From: Rhodanobacter soli
Lineage (GTDB): Bacteria; Pseudomonadota; Gammaproteobacteria; Xanthomonadales; Rhodanobacteraceae
Reading direction: 5' to 3'
Assembly: GCF_040548735.1 (NCBI RefSeq)
Contig: NZ_JBEPSD010000001.1
Location: 1,798,001-1,862,000, forward strand
Length of the DNA stretch: 64,000 nt
Shown: positions 45,992 through 55,426 of the stretch, piece by piece
Position numbering within the stretch: the stretch's first letter is position 1
How the letters are laid out: each line of letters begins with the position of its first letter
Notes under the pieces: generated by a model
Told to the model about the DNA's origin: nothing
Seen by the model: the letters and a program-made list of their open reading frames with translations, nothing else
Databases searched by the model: none
Made by a program: the position numbers and the translations under genes

Positions 45992-48201
45992 AAGACCAGG
46001 CGCGCGCCCAGCATGAAGCTGCGGCCGGCGCCGGGTTCGAAGTAGCGCCCGTTGCTGTCGTTGACGATCACCGAACCGACGTAGCGGCGGTCGCCGAGGT
46101 TGTCCACGCGGGCGCTGAGCAGCAGCCGCGTATCCTTGCCCAGCGCAAAGTTGTAGCCGACATCCACGCCGATCACGCCGTAGCCGGCCGCGCGCTCGGT
46201 GCCGGTGTCGTTGACGCTGACCGCGCCCACGCCGGTCAGGTCCAGGCCTTCATGCCAGCCGAACTCGTCGCCGTGCCGGAGCCGCAACGAGCCATAGTTC
46301 CCGGGCACGCCCGGCATGCCGGTGCCCGCGGCCACCGGCATGTCGACCATCGTGCAGGGCCTGGCCCGGCAGGCGAGGAACGCTTGGCGGAAGCGCGCCT
46401 GCAGGCGGGTGAAGGCGGCGCTGACCTGCCAGCCGTCGGCAAGCTGGCCGGTCAGCGACAACTCGATGCCCTGGCGCCGCGTGCGGCCGACGTTCTGGTA
46501 GGTGGAGCGGCCGCTTTCGCTGGTCATGACCGCCAGCTCGTCGCGCGTATCCGCACGAAACGCCGCCGCGTCGAAGGACAGTTCGCGCGTGACCCGCCAC
46601 TTCGCGCCCAGCTCCAGGTTGCGGCTGCGCGCCGGGCGCAGGTCGAAGGCCAAGCCCGGCAAGCCATCGCTGCGGTAGCCCAGTTCGTTGAAGCTCGGCG
46701 TTTCGAAACCCTTGCCGTAGCTGGCGTACAGCCGCAGGTTTTCACTCGGCCGGAAACCCAGCCCGGCCACCGGCGTGGTGGCCGTGTAGTCGACGCCGCC
46801 GCTGTCGTCCGGATTGAACGCCGTGACGTAGTGGTCGCGCGCGCGGAAGCGCACCTCGTCGTGCCGCACGCCGAGCAGCAGCGACCATCGTTCGGCAAGC
46901 TGCCAGTACCACTGCGCGTACTCGTCGAGGCTGTCGACGTTGTCGTCCTCGTTGCGCCGCAGGGCACCGCTGATGCCCAGCGTGTCGCCGATGAAGTTGT
47001 TGTAGCCGCGGCGATGCTGCCGCTGCCCATCGGCACTCACGCCCAGCACGAACTCGTAGGCGCGGCCGGCCAGCTGGCCGGCATGCGTCCAGCGCGCGTC
47101 GAGGCCGCCGTAATCGGTATCCAGCGCCACCACGCCACCCGGCGACAGCGGGCTTTGCTGGACACTTGCCGGAATCGACTGGTACTGCAGGATGCCGCGC
47201 CGGCCGAAGTAGCCCATCACGCGCAAGCGGTCGTCGCCGCCCAGCGGCTGCTCGTAGATGGCGCCCAGCTGGTTCTGCAGGATGCTCTTGCGGGTGTCGT
47301 ACTGCAGCGCGGCCGCGGCGACCTGTCGAGGATCGACGTCGACCTGGGCGCGGGTGAGCCCGAGCGCATCCTGGGAGGTCGGCTGGTTCAGGCGATTCGC
47401 CACGAGGGTGAGCTTCCTGCCGCCGCCCAGGTCCACGCCGAACCTGGCGTTGTCCGATTCGCGGCGCACCCGGCTGTGCGGCCGATAGCCGCCGGAAAGA
47501 AAGGCCGAGCCGGCGACGTTGTAGTCGACCGGCCCCCACGTGCCGCGCGTGTCGATGCTGTAGCGGAAGGTGTCGTGGCTGCCGGCATTCATGCCCACGG
47601 TGGTCAGCGGCGTCGGCGTGCCCTCGGCGCTCCACAGCTGCACCACGCCGCCGGCTGCATTGCCGTAGAGCACCGAGAACGGACCGCGCAGTATCTCCAC
47701 CCGCTCGGCCGAGTCGAAATTGAAGTGCGAGACCTGGCCCTGTCCATCCGGCAGCGTGGCCGGAATGCCGTCGACATACAGGCGGATGCTGCGCACGCCG
47801 AAGGTCGCGCGCGAGCCGAAGCCGCGTATCGAGATCTGCACATCCTGCGCATAGTTCTGCCGGTCGCGCGCCAGGATGCCCGGCACGCCGACCAGCGATT
47901 CGGAAAGATTCACGCCCGGTTGGCCAGCCGCGGCGGGCGCGACCTGCACCACGCTGAGTGCGGCAGGAAGATCGAACGGGGGAATGTCCAGACGGATCGC
48001 GTTGACCTGCACCATCGGCAGGATCACGCGTACCGCGTCCGGATCGGCTGTTGCCGGCTGTTGGGCAGCCGCTCGTTGCGGGACAGACAGCAGGCCGAGC
48101 AGCACCACGATGATCGGCCAGCTGGATCGAAACCCGGCCACCTGGCCCGCCTTGCGCCATCGCGAACTTTGCAGCACCAGGCCCGTCCATCGCTTTCCCA
48201 T
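45985..48201 (-). CDS. TonB-dependent outer-membrane receptor
   Basis: 738 aa. A signal peptide with an unusually long n-region ends near QRAAAQQ. The plug domain shows GVPGILARDRQNYAQDVQISIRGFGSRATFG and ERVEILRGPFSVLYGNAAGG; the barrel ends in the aromatic motif RLVFR. It imports a siderophore or another scarce nutrient with TonB energy. The substrate is not evident; the adjacent divergent genes encode a PQQ-type sugar dehydrogenase. Confidence 0.92.
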   Translation of the reverse strand: MGKRWTGLVLQSSRWRKAGQVAGFRSSWPIIVVLLGLLSVPQRAAAQQPATADPDAVRVILPMVQVNAIRLDIPPFDLPAALSVVQVAPAAAGQPGVNLSESLVGVPGILARDRQNYAQDVQISIRGFGSRATFGVRSIRLYVDGIPATLPDGQGQVSHFNFDSAERVEILRGPFSVLYGNAAGGVVQLWSAEGTPTPLTTVGMNAGSHDTFRYSIDTRGTWGPVDYNVAGSAFLSGGYRPHSRVRRESDNARFGVDLGGGRKLTLVANRLNQPTSQDALGLTRAQVDVDPRQVAAAALQYDTRKSILQNQLGAIYEQPLGGDDRLRVMGYFGRRGILQYQSIPASVQQSPLSPGGVVALDTDYGGLDARWTHAGQLAGRAYEFVLGVSADGQRQHRRGYNNFIGDTLGISGALRRNEDDNVDSLDEYAQWYWQLAERWSLLLGVRHDEVRFRARDHYVTAFNPDDSGGVDYTATTPVAGLGFRPSENLRLYASYGKGFETPSFNELGYRSDGLPGLAFDLRPARSRNLELGAKWRVTRELSFDAAAFRADTRDELAVMTSESGRSTYQNVGRTRRQGIELSLTGQLADGWQVSAAFTRLQARFRQAFLACRARPCTMVDMPVAAGTGMPGVPGNYGSLRLRHGDEFGWHEGLDLTGVGAVSVNDTGTERAAGYGVIGVDVGYNFALGKDTRLLLSARVDNLGDRRYVGSVIVNDSNGRYFEPGAGRSFMLGARLVFR

Positions 48202-48346
48202 GCCTCAGTGTGTCATGAAGCTCCGGCGGCCACGGCATGTCACGAATGTGTCATCCGCAGGCACGCTTGACCTTGCCCACCCCGTCTGCTCCGATGCAAA
48301 GCGTTCCTGGCCATCCATCGCGTCCCTCCTGCAGAGGTAGCTGCCC

Positions 48347-48790
48347 GTGAACCATTCCCGCGCACCACGTCGTTCCGTCACGGCCAACGCCGTCTATGGC
48401 CTGCTCAACCCCCTCCCGTTCGGCTTCTTCGTCGCCGCACTGATCTTCGACATCATCTATGTCCGCACCGCCGGCGTGCTGTGGAACAAGGGCGCCGCCT
48501 GGTTGATCGTGTTCGGCCTGTTGATCGCGATCATCCCGCGCTTCGTCAACCTCGCCCAGGTCTGGATCACTTCCCGGCACCTCGCCCGACGCGCCGACAA
48601 GCTCGACTTCTGGCTCAACCTGCTCGCCGTCGTCGCGGCGATCTTCAACGCCTTCGTGCACAGCCGCGATGCGTACGCGGTGGTGCCGACCGGCGTGTGG
48701 CTCTCGGCATGCACGGTCATCCTGCTTTCCATCGGCCACATCATGATGGCTGTGCACAGCTCCGCCGCGAAGGAGTTCTCCCATGAATAA
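48347..48790 (+). CDS. DUF2231-like membrane protein
   Basis: 147 aa from a GTG start with AGAGG upstream. Four hydrophobic segments (GFFVAALIFDIIYV, WLIVFGLLIAIIP, FWLNLLAVVAAIFNA, SACTVILLSIGHIMM) give the four-helix DUF2231 plan. Its stop overlaps the next gene by 8 bases. DUF2231 proteins often accompany PQQ or cytochrome dehydrogenases and may be membrane anchors or electron-transfer parts. Confidence 0.75.
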   Translation: MNHSRAPRRSVTANAVYGLLNPLPFGFFVAALIFDIIYVRTAGVLWNKGAAWLIVFGLLIAIIPRFVNLAQVWITSRHLARRADKLDFWLNLLAVVAAIFNAFVHSRDAYAVVPTGVWLSACTVILLSIGHIMMAVHSSAAKEFSHE

Positions 48791-50102
48791 GCTCATCCTT
48801 CGCAGCATGCTGATGCTGACCGTCGGGCTGCTCCTGGGCAGCTGCAGCGGCAAGGCGTCGTACCAGCCGGCACAGCAGTCGGGCGACGCTCCGCCGCTAC
48901 CTACCGCGCGCAATTTTCTGGTTCCGCCGATGCAGGTGCCCCGCTATGCCGGGTGGAAGCAGGGACAGATGCCCAAGGTGGCCGCCGGGCTCAAGATCGA
49001 GAAGATCGCCAGCGGCCTGCTGCACCCACGCCAGCTCTACACCCTCCCCAACGGCGACATCCTGGTGGTGGAATCCAACGGCCCCGGCGCCGAGCCGGTG
49101 ACCACGCCGAAGCAGCTGATCGCCGGCAAGATCAAGAACCTCTCGGGCAAGGGCGCGAAAGGCGGCAACCGGATCACCTTGCTGCGCCGGAGCGGCGATG
49201 CCGGCGGCGAATGGGAGAAGCACGTCTTCATCGAACACCTGCATTCGCCGTTCGGCGTGCAGTTGGTCGGCGACACGCTTTACGTGGCCAATACCGACGC
49301 GATCGTGAAGTTCCCGTACGCCACCGGCGAAACGCAGATCACCGCACCCGGCGTGGAGTTCACCGACCTGCCGGCCACCATCAACCACCACTGGACCAAG
49401 GCGCTGGTGACCAGCCCGGACGGCAGCAAGCTGTATGTCGGAGTCGGCTCCAACAGCAATATCGTTGAGAACGGCCTCGACCAGGAATACCGGCGTGCCG
49501 CCGTGCTCGAGGTGGACGTGGCCAGCGCCGGCAGCCGGATCTATGCCTCGGGCCTGCGCAATCCGACCGGGCTGCAGTTCGAGCCGCACACGGGCAAGCT
49601 CTGGGCGATCGTCAACGAACGCGACGAGATCGGCGCGGACCTGGTACCCGACTACATGACTTCGGTCCAGCCGGGCGGTTTCTACGGCTGGCCGTACAGT
49701 TATTTTGGCCACCATGTGGACAGCCGCGTCATGCCGCAGCGGCCTGACCTGGTGGCGAAGGCGATCGTGCCCGACTATGCGCTGGGCTCGCACGTCGCCG
49801 CGCTCGGGCTGCTGTTCTCCGACAGCAACGCGCTGCCGGAGCAGTATCAGCATGGCGCCTTCGTCGGCGAGCACGGCAGCTGGGACCGCTCGCCGTTGAG
49901 CGGCTACGCCGTCGTCCACGTCGCGTTCGTGGACGGCAAGCCGGTCGGCGTGCCCCAGACGGTCGTCAGCGGCTTCCACTCGGACGACGAGTCGGAACTG
50001 TACGGTGCACCGGTCGGACTGGCGCAGGACAAGGACGGCGCGCTGCTGATCGCAGACGATGTCGGCGACGCCGTGTGGCGGGTCACCGCTGCCTCACCCT
50101 GA
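48783..50102 (+). CDS. PQQ-dependent sorbosone/glucose dehydrogenase-like lipoprotein
   Basis: 439 aa. Lipobox LLGSC makes it an envelope lipoprotein. A beta-propeller of the soluble glucose dehydrogenase/sorbosone dehydrogenase type follows, with LPNGDILVVESN, SGLRNPTGLQFEPHTG and GGFYGWPYSY. It would oxidise sugars in the periplasm with PQQ, passing electrons to the chain, possibly through the coupled DUF2231 protein. Confidence 0.85.
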   Translation: MNKLILRSMLMLTVGLLLGSCSGKASYQPAQQSGDAPPLPTARNFLVPPMQVPRYAGWKQGQMPKVAAGLKIEKIASGLLHPRQLYTLPNGDILVVESNGPGAEPVTTPKQLIAGKIKNLSGKGAKGGNRITLLRRSGDAGGEWEKHVFIEHLHSPFGVQLVGDTLYVANTDAIVKFPYATGETQITAPGVEFTDLPATINHHWTKALVTSPDGSKLYVGVGSNSNIVENGLDQEYRRAAVLEVDVASAGSRIYASGLRNPTGLQFEPHTGKLWAIVNERDEIGADLVPDYMTSVQPGGFYGWPYSYFGHHVDSRVMPQRPDLVAKAIVPDYALGSHVAALGLLFSDSNALPEQYQHGAFVGEHGSWDRSPLSGYAVVHVAFVDGKPVGVPQTVVSGFHSDDESELYGAPVGLAQDKDGALLIADDVGDAVWRVTAASP

Positions 50103-50457
50103 GCCGCGGGGCGCATTGAGCCAGCCGGTGGCGACCGGTTCAACACCGCTGATCTCGCGCGGCTGATCCCGTCGGATGACCTGCGATCACGCATGTCCAT
50201 CCGGCGGTGATCATCATCCGGCTGCCGACAGTGCGCAATCCATCTGTCGGCCCGGGCAGGAGGATGGGAATCGACTCGTCCGCAGCTTTGCCACGTGCCA
50301 TCACCACGGGCCTTGCCTCGTTATTTCTTGCAGCAAAGTGCGCCCTCCCCCGGTCCCTTCAAATCTTCACGTTCCCTTGCACCGCGGGCGGAGTAGCGTC
50401 GTCTCGCCTTGGCGGTCGTCCCGGCCACCGGGCGCACGAGAAACAAGGGGAAGGGTG
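50103..50457. other. Intergenic region before the GMC dehydrogenase operon
   Basis: This 355-base gap has no credible gene. A weak hairpin CCGGT-GGCG-ACCGG follows the lipoprotein stop. The last bases carry a strong ribosome site (AAGGGGAAGG) for the next gene. I see no clear promoter motif. Confidence 0.5.
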
Positions 50458-50985
50458 ATGGCACTGGACGAACTCGACCGTGTCGCCGCGAACCGCGGCG
50501 ATCCCGGCGATCCCTCGCGGCGCCGCCTGCTGGCGGGCCTGCTCACCGCGTACACCGCCTCGCTGATTCCCTGGGCACTGGCGCAACCCGCGCCGCACGC
50601 CGACCGCGGCGCATTCACCGCGCTCTCCGCCATCCTGGTCGGCCGGCAGACGCTGGACGCCGCGCAGGCGACCCGCCTTTACGACGCCCTCGCCGCCGCC
50701 CATCCGAACTTTCCGGCCGATGTGCAGGCGCTGCTGATGCTGATCAACGAACGCCACGTCGACCCGCTGCAACTGCAGGGCGTACTGGACGGCGAGCACT
50801 CGCCGCTGGCGCCGTTGCCACGATCGATCGTCACGGCCTGGGGCCTCGGAGTGGTGGGCAGCGGCGAAGGCGCACGTTGCGTCGCCTACGAAACCGCACT
50901 CAACGCAATGATCGTGGCCGACGTGCTGAAGCCGCCCACCTATGCCTACGGCGCGTACGGAAGCTGGACCCGCAAACCCATCTGA
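50458..50985 (+). CDS. Sorbitol/gluconate dehydrogenase small subunit-like Tat protein
   Basis: 175 aa. The N-terminus SRRRLLAGLLTAYTASLIPWALA is a twin-arginine-type signal. The body matches the small subunit found before membrane-bound GMC dehydrogenases, which carries or helps export the FAD subunit. It is the first gene of small subunit, GMC, cytochrome c and OprB. Confidence 0.78.
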   Translation: MALDELDRVAANRGDPGDPSRRRLLAGLLTAYTASLIPWALAQPAPHADRGAFTALSAILVGRQTLDAAQATRLYDALAAAHPNFPADVQALLMLINERHVDPLQLQGVLDGEHSPLAPLPRSIVTAWGLGVVGSGEGARCVAYETALNAMIVADVLKPPTYAYGAYGSWTRKPI

Positions 50986-50998
50986 GGAGTGCAATCCG

Positions 50999-52642
50999 AT
51001 GTCCGGACAGCTATCGGCTGACGTCGTGGTGATCGGCTCGGGCATCATCGGCGCGCTGGCGGCGCGCCGGCTGGCGCAGCAAGGTGCCTCGGTGCTGATC
51101 CTGGAGGCGGGGCCGCGGCTGGAACGCGCCCGCGTCGTCGCCGCGTTTCGCAATTCGCCGATCAAGGGCAACTGGATGGCGCCGTATCCGGCCTCGCCGT
51201 GGGCGCCACATCCGATCTACGTACCGCAGGACAACGGCTACCTGAAGCAGGCCGGGCCGTATCCGTACCCGGCCGAGTACATCCGCGCAGTCGGTGGCAC
51301 TACCTGGCACTGGGCCGCGCAGGCGTGGCGGCTGGTGCCGAACGACGTGCGCATCAAGAGCCTGTATGGCGTCGGCGTAGACTGGCCGCTCAGCTACGAG
51401 GAACTCGATCCCTGGTACCAGGAAGCAGAGGAACTCCTCGGCGTGGCCGGTGCCGACAACACCGGCTCGCCGCGCCAGCATCCGTTCCCGATGGAGCCGG
51501 TGGCCGAGCCGTGGTCGATGCGCCGCTTCCGCGAGCGACTGGCTCCGGCGTATCCGGTGGTCGCCAACACCGTGGCGCGCAACAGCCGCGGCTACGACGG
51601 ACGACCGGCCTGCGTGGGCAACAACAGCTGCCAGCCGATCTGCCCCGTCAACGCGCAGTACCTGGGGATCAACGCGGTGGAGGCGGCCGAGGCCGCCGGC
51701 GCGAAGGTGATGCCCAACGCGGTGGTCTACCGCATCGAGCATGACGCCAAGGGGCGCATCGCGGCGGTGCGCTACTACGCGCCGGACAAGAGCGAACACC
51801 GTGTCACCGGCACCACCTTCATCCTCGCCGCGAATGGCATCGAGAGCCCGAAGCTGTTGCTGCTGTCGGCCAGCGACACGTACCCGAACGGGCTGGCCAA
51901 CAGCTCCGGCATGGTCGGCCGCCACCTGATGGACCACCCCAGCACCTCGCTCACGTTCTACGCCGACGAGGAACTGTGGCTGGGCCGTGGCCCGCAGAGC
52001 CCCAGCTCGATCAACACCCTGCGCGACGGCGCGTTCCGTTCGCAGCACGCGCCGTACCGGCTGGACTTCACCAACATCTCGCAGGTGCTCAACGTCACCA
52101 ACGACCTGATCAAGGAGGGCGTGTACGGCGCGGAATTCGAGAAGCAGCTGCGCTGGCGCGCCGCGCACCAGGTCAACGTGAAGAACGTGCTGGAGGTGCT
52201 TCCCAACCCCGACAACCGCATCACGCTCAGCGCGGAAAAGGACGCCATGGGCATTCCGAAACCCGAGGCGCACTACGCGATCGACGATTACACGCGCCGC
52301 GCCGCGGAAGTGTCGAAAGCCGACTTCGCCCGCATCGCCGAACTGATGGGCGGTACCGGCTTGCGTTACAGCGCAGACGGCCAGTTCGCCAACAACCAGC
52401 ACATCACCGGCACGATGAGCATGGGCAACGATCCGAAGACCTCGGTCGTCGATGGGTTCGGCCGCACGCACGACCACGAGAACCTGTTCGTCTGCGGCAC
52501 CGGCGTGATGCCCACCGCGGCCACGATGAACTCCACGCTCACCGGCGTGGCGTTGGCGCTGCGCACCGCCGAGCACATCCTGCCGGCGAAGAACACACAC
52601 GCAGGCGCCATGCATAGCGGCCACGAAGCGAGCCTCGCATGA
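50999..52642 (+). CDS. GMC-family FAD dehydrogenase, large subunit
   Basis: 547 aa from MSGQLSADVVVIGSG with GAGGAG upstream. It opens with the FAD ADP-binding motif VVIGSGIIGALAARRLAQQG. The GMC signature FILAANGIESPKLLLLSA and the C-terminal active-site region ITGTMSMGNDP, then GTGVMPTAATMNSTLTG, are present. With the Tat small subunit and the triheme cytochrome it forms a periplasmic sugar or polyol dehydrogenase feeding ubiquinone. The exact sugar is unknown. Confidence 0.9.
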   Translation: MSGQLSADVVVIGSGIIGALAARRLAQQGASVLILEAGPRLERARVVAAFRNSPIKGNWMAPYPASPWAPHPIYVPQDNGYLKQAGPYPYPAEYIRAVGGTTWHWAAQAWRLVPNDVRIKSLYGVGVDWPLSYEELDPWYQEAEELLGVAGADNTGSPRQHPFPMEPVAEPWSMRRFRERLAPAYPVVANTVARNSRGYDGRPACVGNNSCQPICPVNAQYLGINAVEAAEAAGAKVMPNAVVYRIEHDAKGRIAAVRYYAPDKSEHRVTGTTFILAANGIESPKLLLLSASDTYPNGLANSSGMVGRHLMDHPSTSLTFYADEELWLGRGPQSPSSINTLRDGAFRSQHAPYRLDFTNISQVLNVTNDLIKEGVYGAEFEKQLRWRAAHQVNVKNVLEVLPNPDNRITLSAEKDAMGIPKPEAHYAIDDYTRRAAEVSKADFARIAELMGGTGLRYSADGQFANNQHITGTMSMGNDPKTSVVDGFGRTHDHENLFVCGTGVMPTAATMNSTLTGVALALRTAEHILPAKNTHAGAMHSGHEASLA

Positions 52643-54030
52643 ACGCATCGGCCCGCTGCCTCCTGCTGCTCGGCTTGATCGTCACGGCGTCGGTCCATGC
52701 CGCCGACAGCACCGACGCCGCACTGCTGCAACGCGGCCGGTACCTGGCCACCGCGGGCGACTGCGTGGCCTGCCATACCGCACCGGGCGGCAAACCGTAC
52801 GCTGGCGGCCTGACGGTACCCACGCCGATCGGCAACATCATCGCCACCAACATCACGCCGTCGACCACCGCCGGCATTGGCCACTACACCGAGAAGCAAT
52901 TCAGCGATGCCTTGCGCCAGGGCATCCGCGCGGATGGCCAGCGGCTGTATCCGGCGATGCCGTATACGTCGTACGCGCAGGTCACCGACGACGACGTGCA
53001 TGCGCTGTACGCGTACTTCATGCACGGCGTGGCGCCAGTGGACAGCAAGCCGACGCCGACCCGGCTGCCGTTCCCGTTCAACATCCGCCTGTCGATGGCG
53101 ACGTGGAACCTGCTGTTCCTCGACAGCAAGCCGTTCACGCCCGACCCGGCCAAAGGCGCGGCATGGAATCGCGGCGCCTACCTGGCGCGCGGGCTGGCCC
53201 ATTGCAGCACCTGTCACACGCCACGCAACCTGCTGATGGCCGAACAGTCGTCGCGCGAACTGGCCGGTGGTGCCGTCGGCACCTGGCTGGCACCGAACAT
53301 CACCTCCGACGCGAACAGCGGCGTCGGCGGCTGGAGCGAACAACAACTCGTCGACTACCTGCGGCTGGGTCACGCCACCGGCAAGGCGCAGACGGCCGGG
53401 CCGATGGCCGAGGCGGTCGAGCACAGCCTGCAGCATCTCGAACCCGCCGACCTGCAGGCGATCGCCACTTACCTGAAGACGGTGCCCGCGCAACACGACC
53501 CGGCCGACACCCGCGCCGTCGACAGCTGGGGCGCCGCGTTCGACGGGATCGCCGACCAGCGCGGTACCGCCCTGCCCGACGACGCGGAGCAGTGGAGCGG
53601 CGCGCAGTTGTACGACGCGCACTGCGCCAGCTGCCACCAGGTCAGCGGCGAAGGCAGCTTCGACGGCGGCCTGCCGCCGCTGTTCCACAACACCGCCACC
53701 GGCCGCACCGACACCGGCAACCTGGTGATGGTGATCCTCGAAGGCATCCGCTGGACGGACGCTACCGGCGTGCACATGCCGGGCTTCGCGCACGCGCTGA
53801 GCGACCACCAGGTCGCCAACCTGGGCAATTACCTGACGCTGCGTTACGGCAACCCCGCCGCACGGATCACGGCGACGCAGGTCGCCAACCTGCGCAGCGG
53901 CGGCGCGCCATCGCACCTGGTCGCGCTGGCGCGGCTGGCGATGGTCGTGGTGGTGGTAGTGCTGATCCTCGCCATCATCGTTCTGTGGCGCCGGCGCCGG
54001 CGGCGCCGGACTTCCTCCGGCCAGGCCTGA
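52639..54030 (+). CDS. Triheme cytochrome c subunit of the GMC dehydrogenase
   Basis: 463 aa. A signal peptide (ending SVHAA) is followed by three CxxCH heme motifs: CVACH, CSTCH and CASCH, each in its own cytochrome c domain. A C-terminal membrane segment (VVVVVLILAIIVLW) and an arginine-rich tail anchor it. It starts within the GMC stop (ATGA). It carries electrons from the FAD subunit to the respiratory chain. Confidence 0.93.
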   Translation: MNASARCLLLLGLIVTASVHAADSTDAALLQRGRYLATAGDCVACHTAPGGKPYAGGLTVPTPIGNIIATNITPSTTAGIGHYTEKQFSDALRQGIRADGQRLYPAMPYTSYAQVTDDDVHALYAYFMHGVAPVDSKPTPTRLPFPFNIRLSMATWNLLFLDSKPFTPDPAKGAAWNRGAYLARGLAHCSTCHTPRNLLMAEQSSRELAGGAVGTWLAPNITSDANSGVGGWSEQQLVDYLRLGHATGKAQTAGPMAEAVEHSLQHLEPADLQAIATYLKTVPAQHDPADTRAVDSWGAAFDGIADQRGTALPDDAEQWSGAQLYDAHCASCHQVSGEGSFDGGLPPLFHNTATGRTDTGNLVMVILEGIRWTDATGVHMPGFAHALSDHQVANLGNYLTLRYGNPAARITATQVANLRSGGAPSHLVALARLAMVVVVVVLILAIIVLWRRRRRRRTSSGQA

Positions 54031-54033
54031 CTC

Positions 54034-55353
54034 ATGCGCAACCCTTCCGGCACGACCCATCGTCTGGCGCTCGGTGGTGCGCTGTTACTGTGCACACTGC
54101 CCGCCGTGGCGCAGCAGGCCAGTGTCGGCGGCTGGCTCAGCCAGCCCACGATGACCGGCGACTGGGGCGGCACGCGCACGCAACTGCAGGACGACGGCAT
54201 CACCCTGCGCGCGCACTGGACCACCGAGAGCGCGGGCAACGTCTCCGGCGGCCACTACCAGACCGCGCGCTACACCCAGCAACTCGACCTCGGCGCGGAC
54301 TTCGACCTCGACAAGCTGTGGGGCGTGCCCGACGCGAAGATCCAGTTCACCGTCACCGAGCGCGACGGCCGCAGCCTCAGCAACGACGCGCTGGGCAACC
54401 AGTTCTCGGTGCAGGAGCTCTATGGCGCGGGGCAGAACTTCCGCCTGGCCGAGCTGAACTGGCAGCAGGATTTCCTCGACCACCGGATCTTCCTGCAGTC
54501 GGGTTGGTCGCCGGTGGGCGATGACTTCGCGCGGCTGCCCGCGTTCTGCAATTTCCAGAACGGCATCATCTGCGGCCATGCCAACGCGATGACCACCAAC
54601 AGCGGCGCGCACAACTTTCCCACCGCGCAATGGGGTGGCCACGTGAAGTGGCACGCCACACCGAACTTCTACGCCACCGTCGGCGCCTACCTGGACAACC
54701 CCAACGCTGGCAACAAGGACCAGGGCTTCAACCTCAGCCTCAAGCACCGCGGCGTGTTCGTGCCGGTCGAACTGGGCTGGACGACCGGCCGCGGCAATGG
54801 ACAGCTGCCCGGCGATCTCAAGCTCGGCGCGTACTACAACACCGCCGGCACGCCGGACGTGTACACCGACGTCAACGGCCAGCCCGCCGGCCTCACCGGC
54901 GCCGACTTCCTGCAGCACAACGGCCGCTCCGGCGGTTACGTCATCGCCGACCGCATGGTCTATCGCGAAGGCCCCGACACCAACCGCGGGCTCACCTTCG
55001 GCGCGATGGCCGGCGTGGGCGACGAAGCCACCGCACGCTTCCGCTACTTCTGGGTCATCGGCGGCCACTACCAGGGCACCTTCCCCGGCCGCGACAACGA
55101 CGTGATCTCGTTCATGGCGGCCTCGGCGCGAATCAATCCGCGGCTGACCCGCTACCAGCGCGACCGCGACCGCGTGACGCCCGGTGCCGTGCCGATCCAG
55201 ACCAGCGAAACCGTGCTGGAAGTGGACTACGGCGCGAGGATCGCACCGTGGCTCACCGTGCGCCCCAACCTGCAGTACATCATCCGCCCCAACGGCACCG
55301 GCAAGATCCCCGACGCCTTCGTGATCGGCCTGTATACGCAGATAACGTTCTGA
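54034..55353 (+). CDS. oprB: Carbohydrate-selective porin, OprB family
   Basis: 439 aa. A signal peptide ends near PAVAQQ; the mature part opens with LSQPTMTGDWGGTRTQLQDDG, the conserved OprB N-terminus, and ends in a barrel-closing ITF. It lets sugars cross the outer membrane. As the fourth gene, 4 bases after the cytochrome, it supplies substrate to the periplasmic dehydrogenase. Confidence 0.9.
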   Translation: MRNPSGTTHRLALGGALLLCTLPAVAQQASVGGWLSQPTMTGDWGGTRTQLQDDGITLRAHWTTESAGNVSGGHYQTARYTQQLDLGADFDLDKLWGVPDAKIQFTVTERDGRSLSNDALGNQFSVQELYGAGQNFRLAELNWQQDFLDHRIFLQSGWSPVGDDFARLPAFCNFQNGIICGHANAMTTNSGAHNFPTAQWGGHVKWHATPNFYATVGAYLDNPNAGNKDQGFNLSLKHRGVFVPVELGWTTGRGNGQLPGDLKLGAYYNTAGTPDVYTDVNGQPAGLTGADFLQHNGRSGGYVIADRMVYREGPDTNRGLTFGAMAGVGDEATARFRYFWVIGGHYQGTFPGRDNDVISFMAASARINPRLTRYQRDRDRVTPGAVPIQTSETVLEVDYGARIAPWLTVRPNLQYIIRPNGTGKIPDAFVIGLYTQITF

Positions 55354-55380
55354 ACGCGACTCCACCGCTGCCGAAACGAC

Positions 55381-55402
55381 AACGGGCGCCGAGGCGCCCG
55401 TT
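55381..55402. terminator. Bidirectional hairpin between oprB and glnA
   Basis: A perfect 10-bp stem, AACGGGCGCC-GA-GGCGCCCGTT, lies between convergent stops. Neither side has a strong T-tract. Confidence 0.7.
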
Positions 55403-55426
55403 GCTCCCACCGCATGGAGAGCTCGC

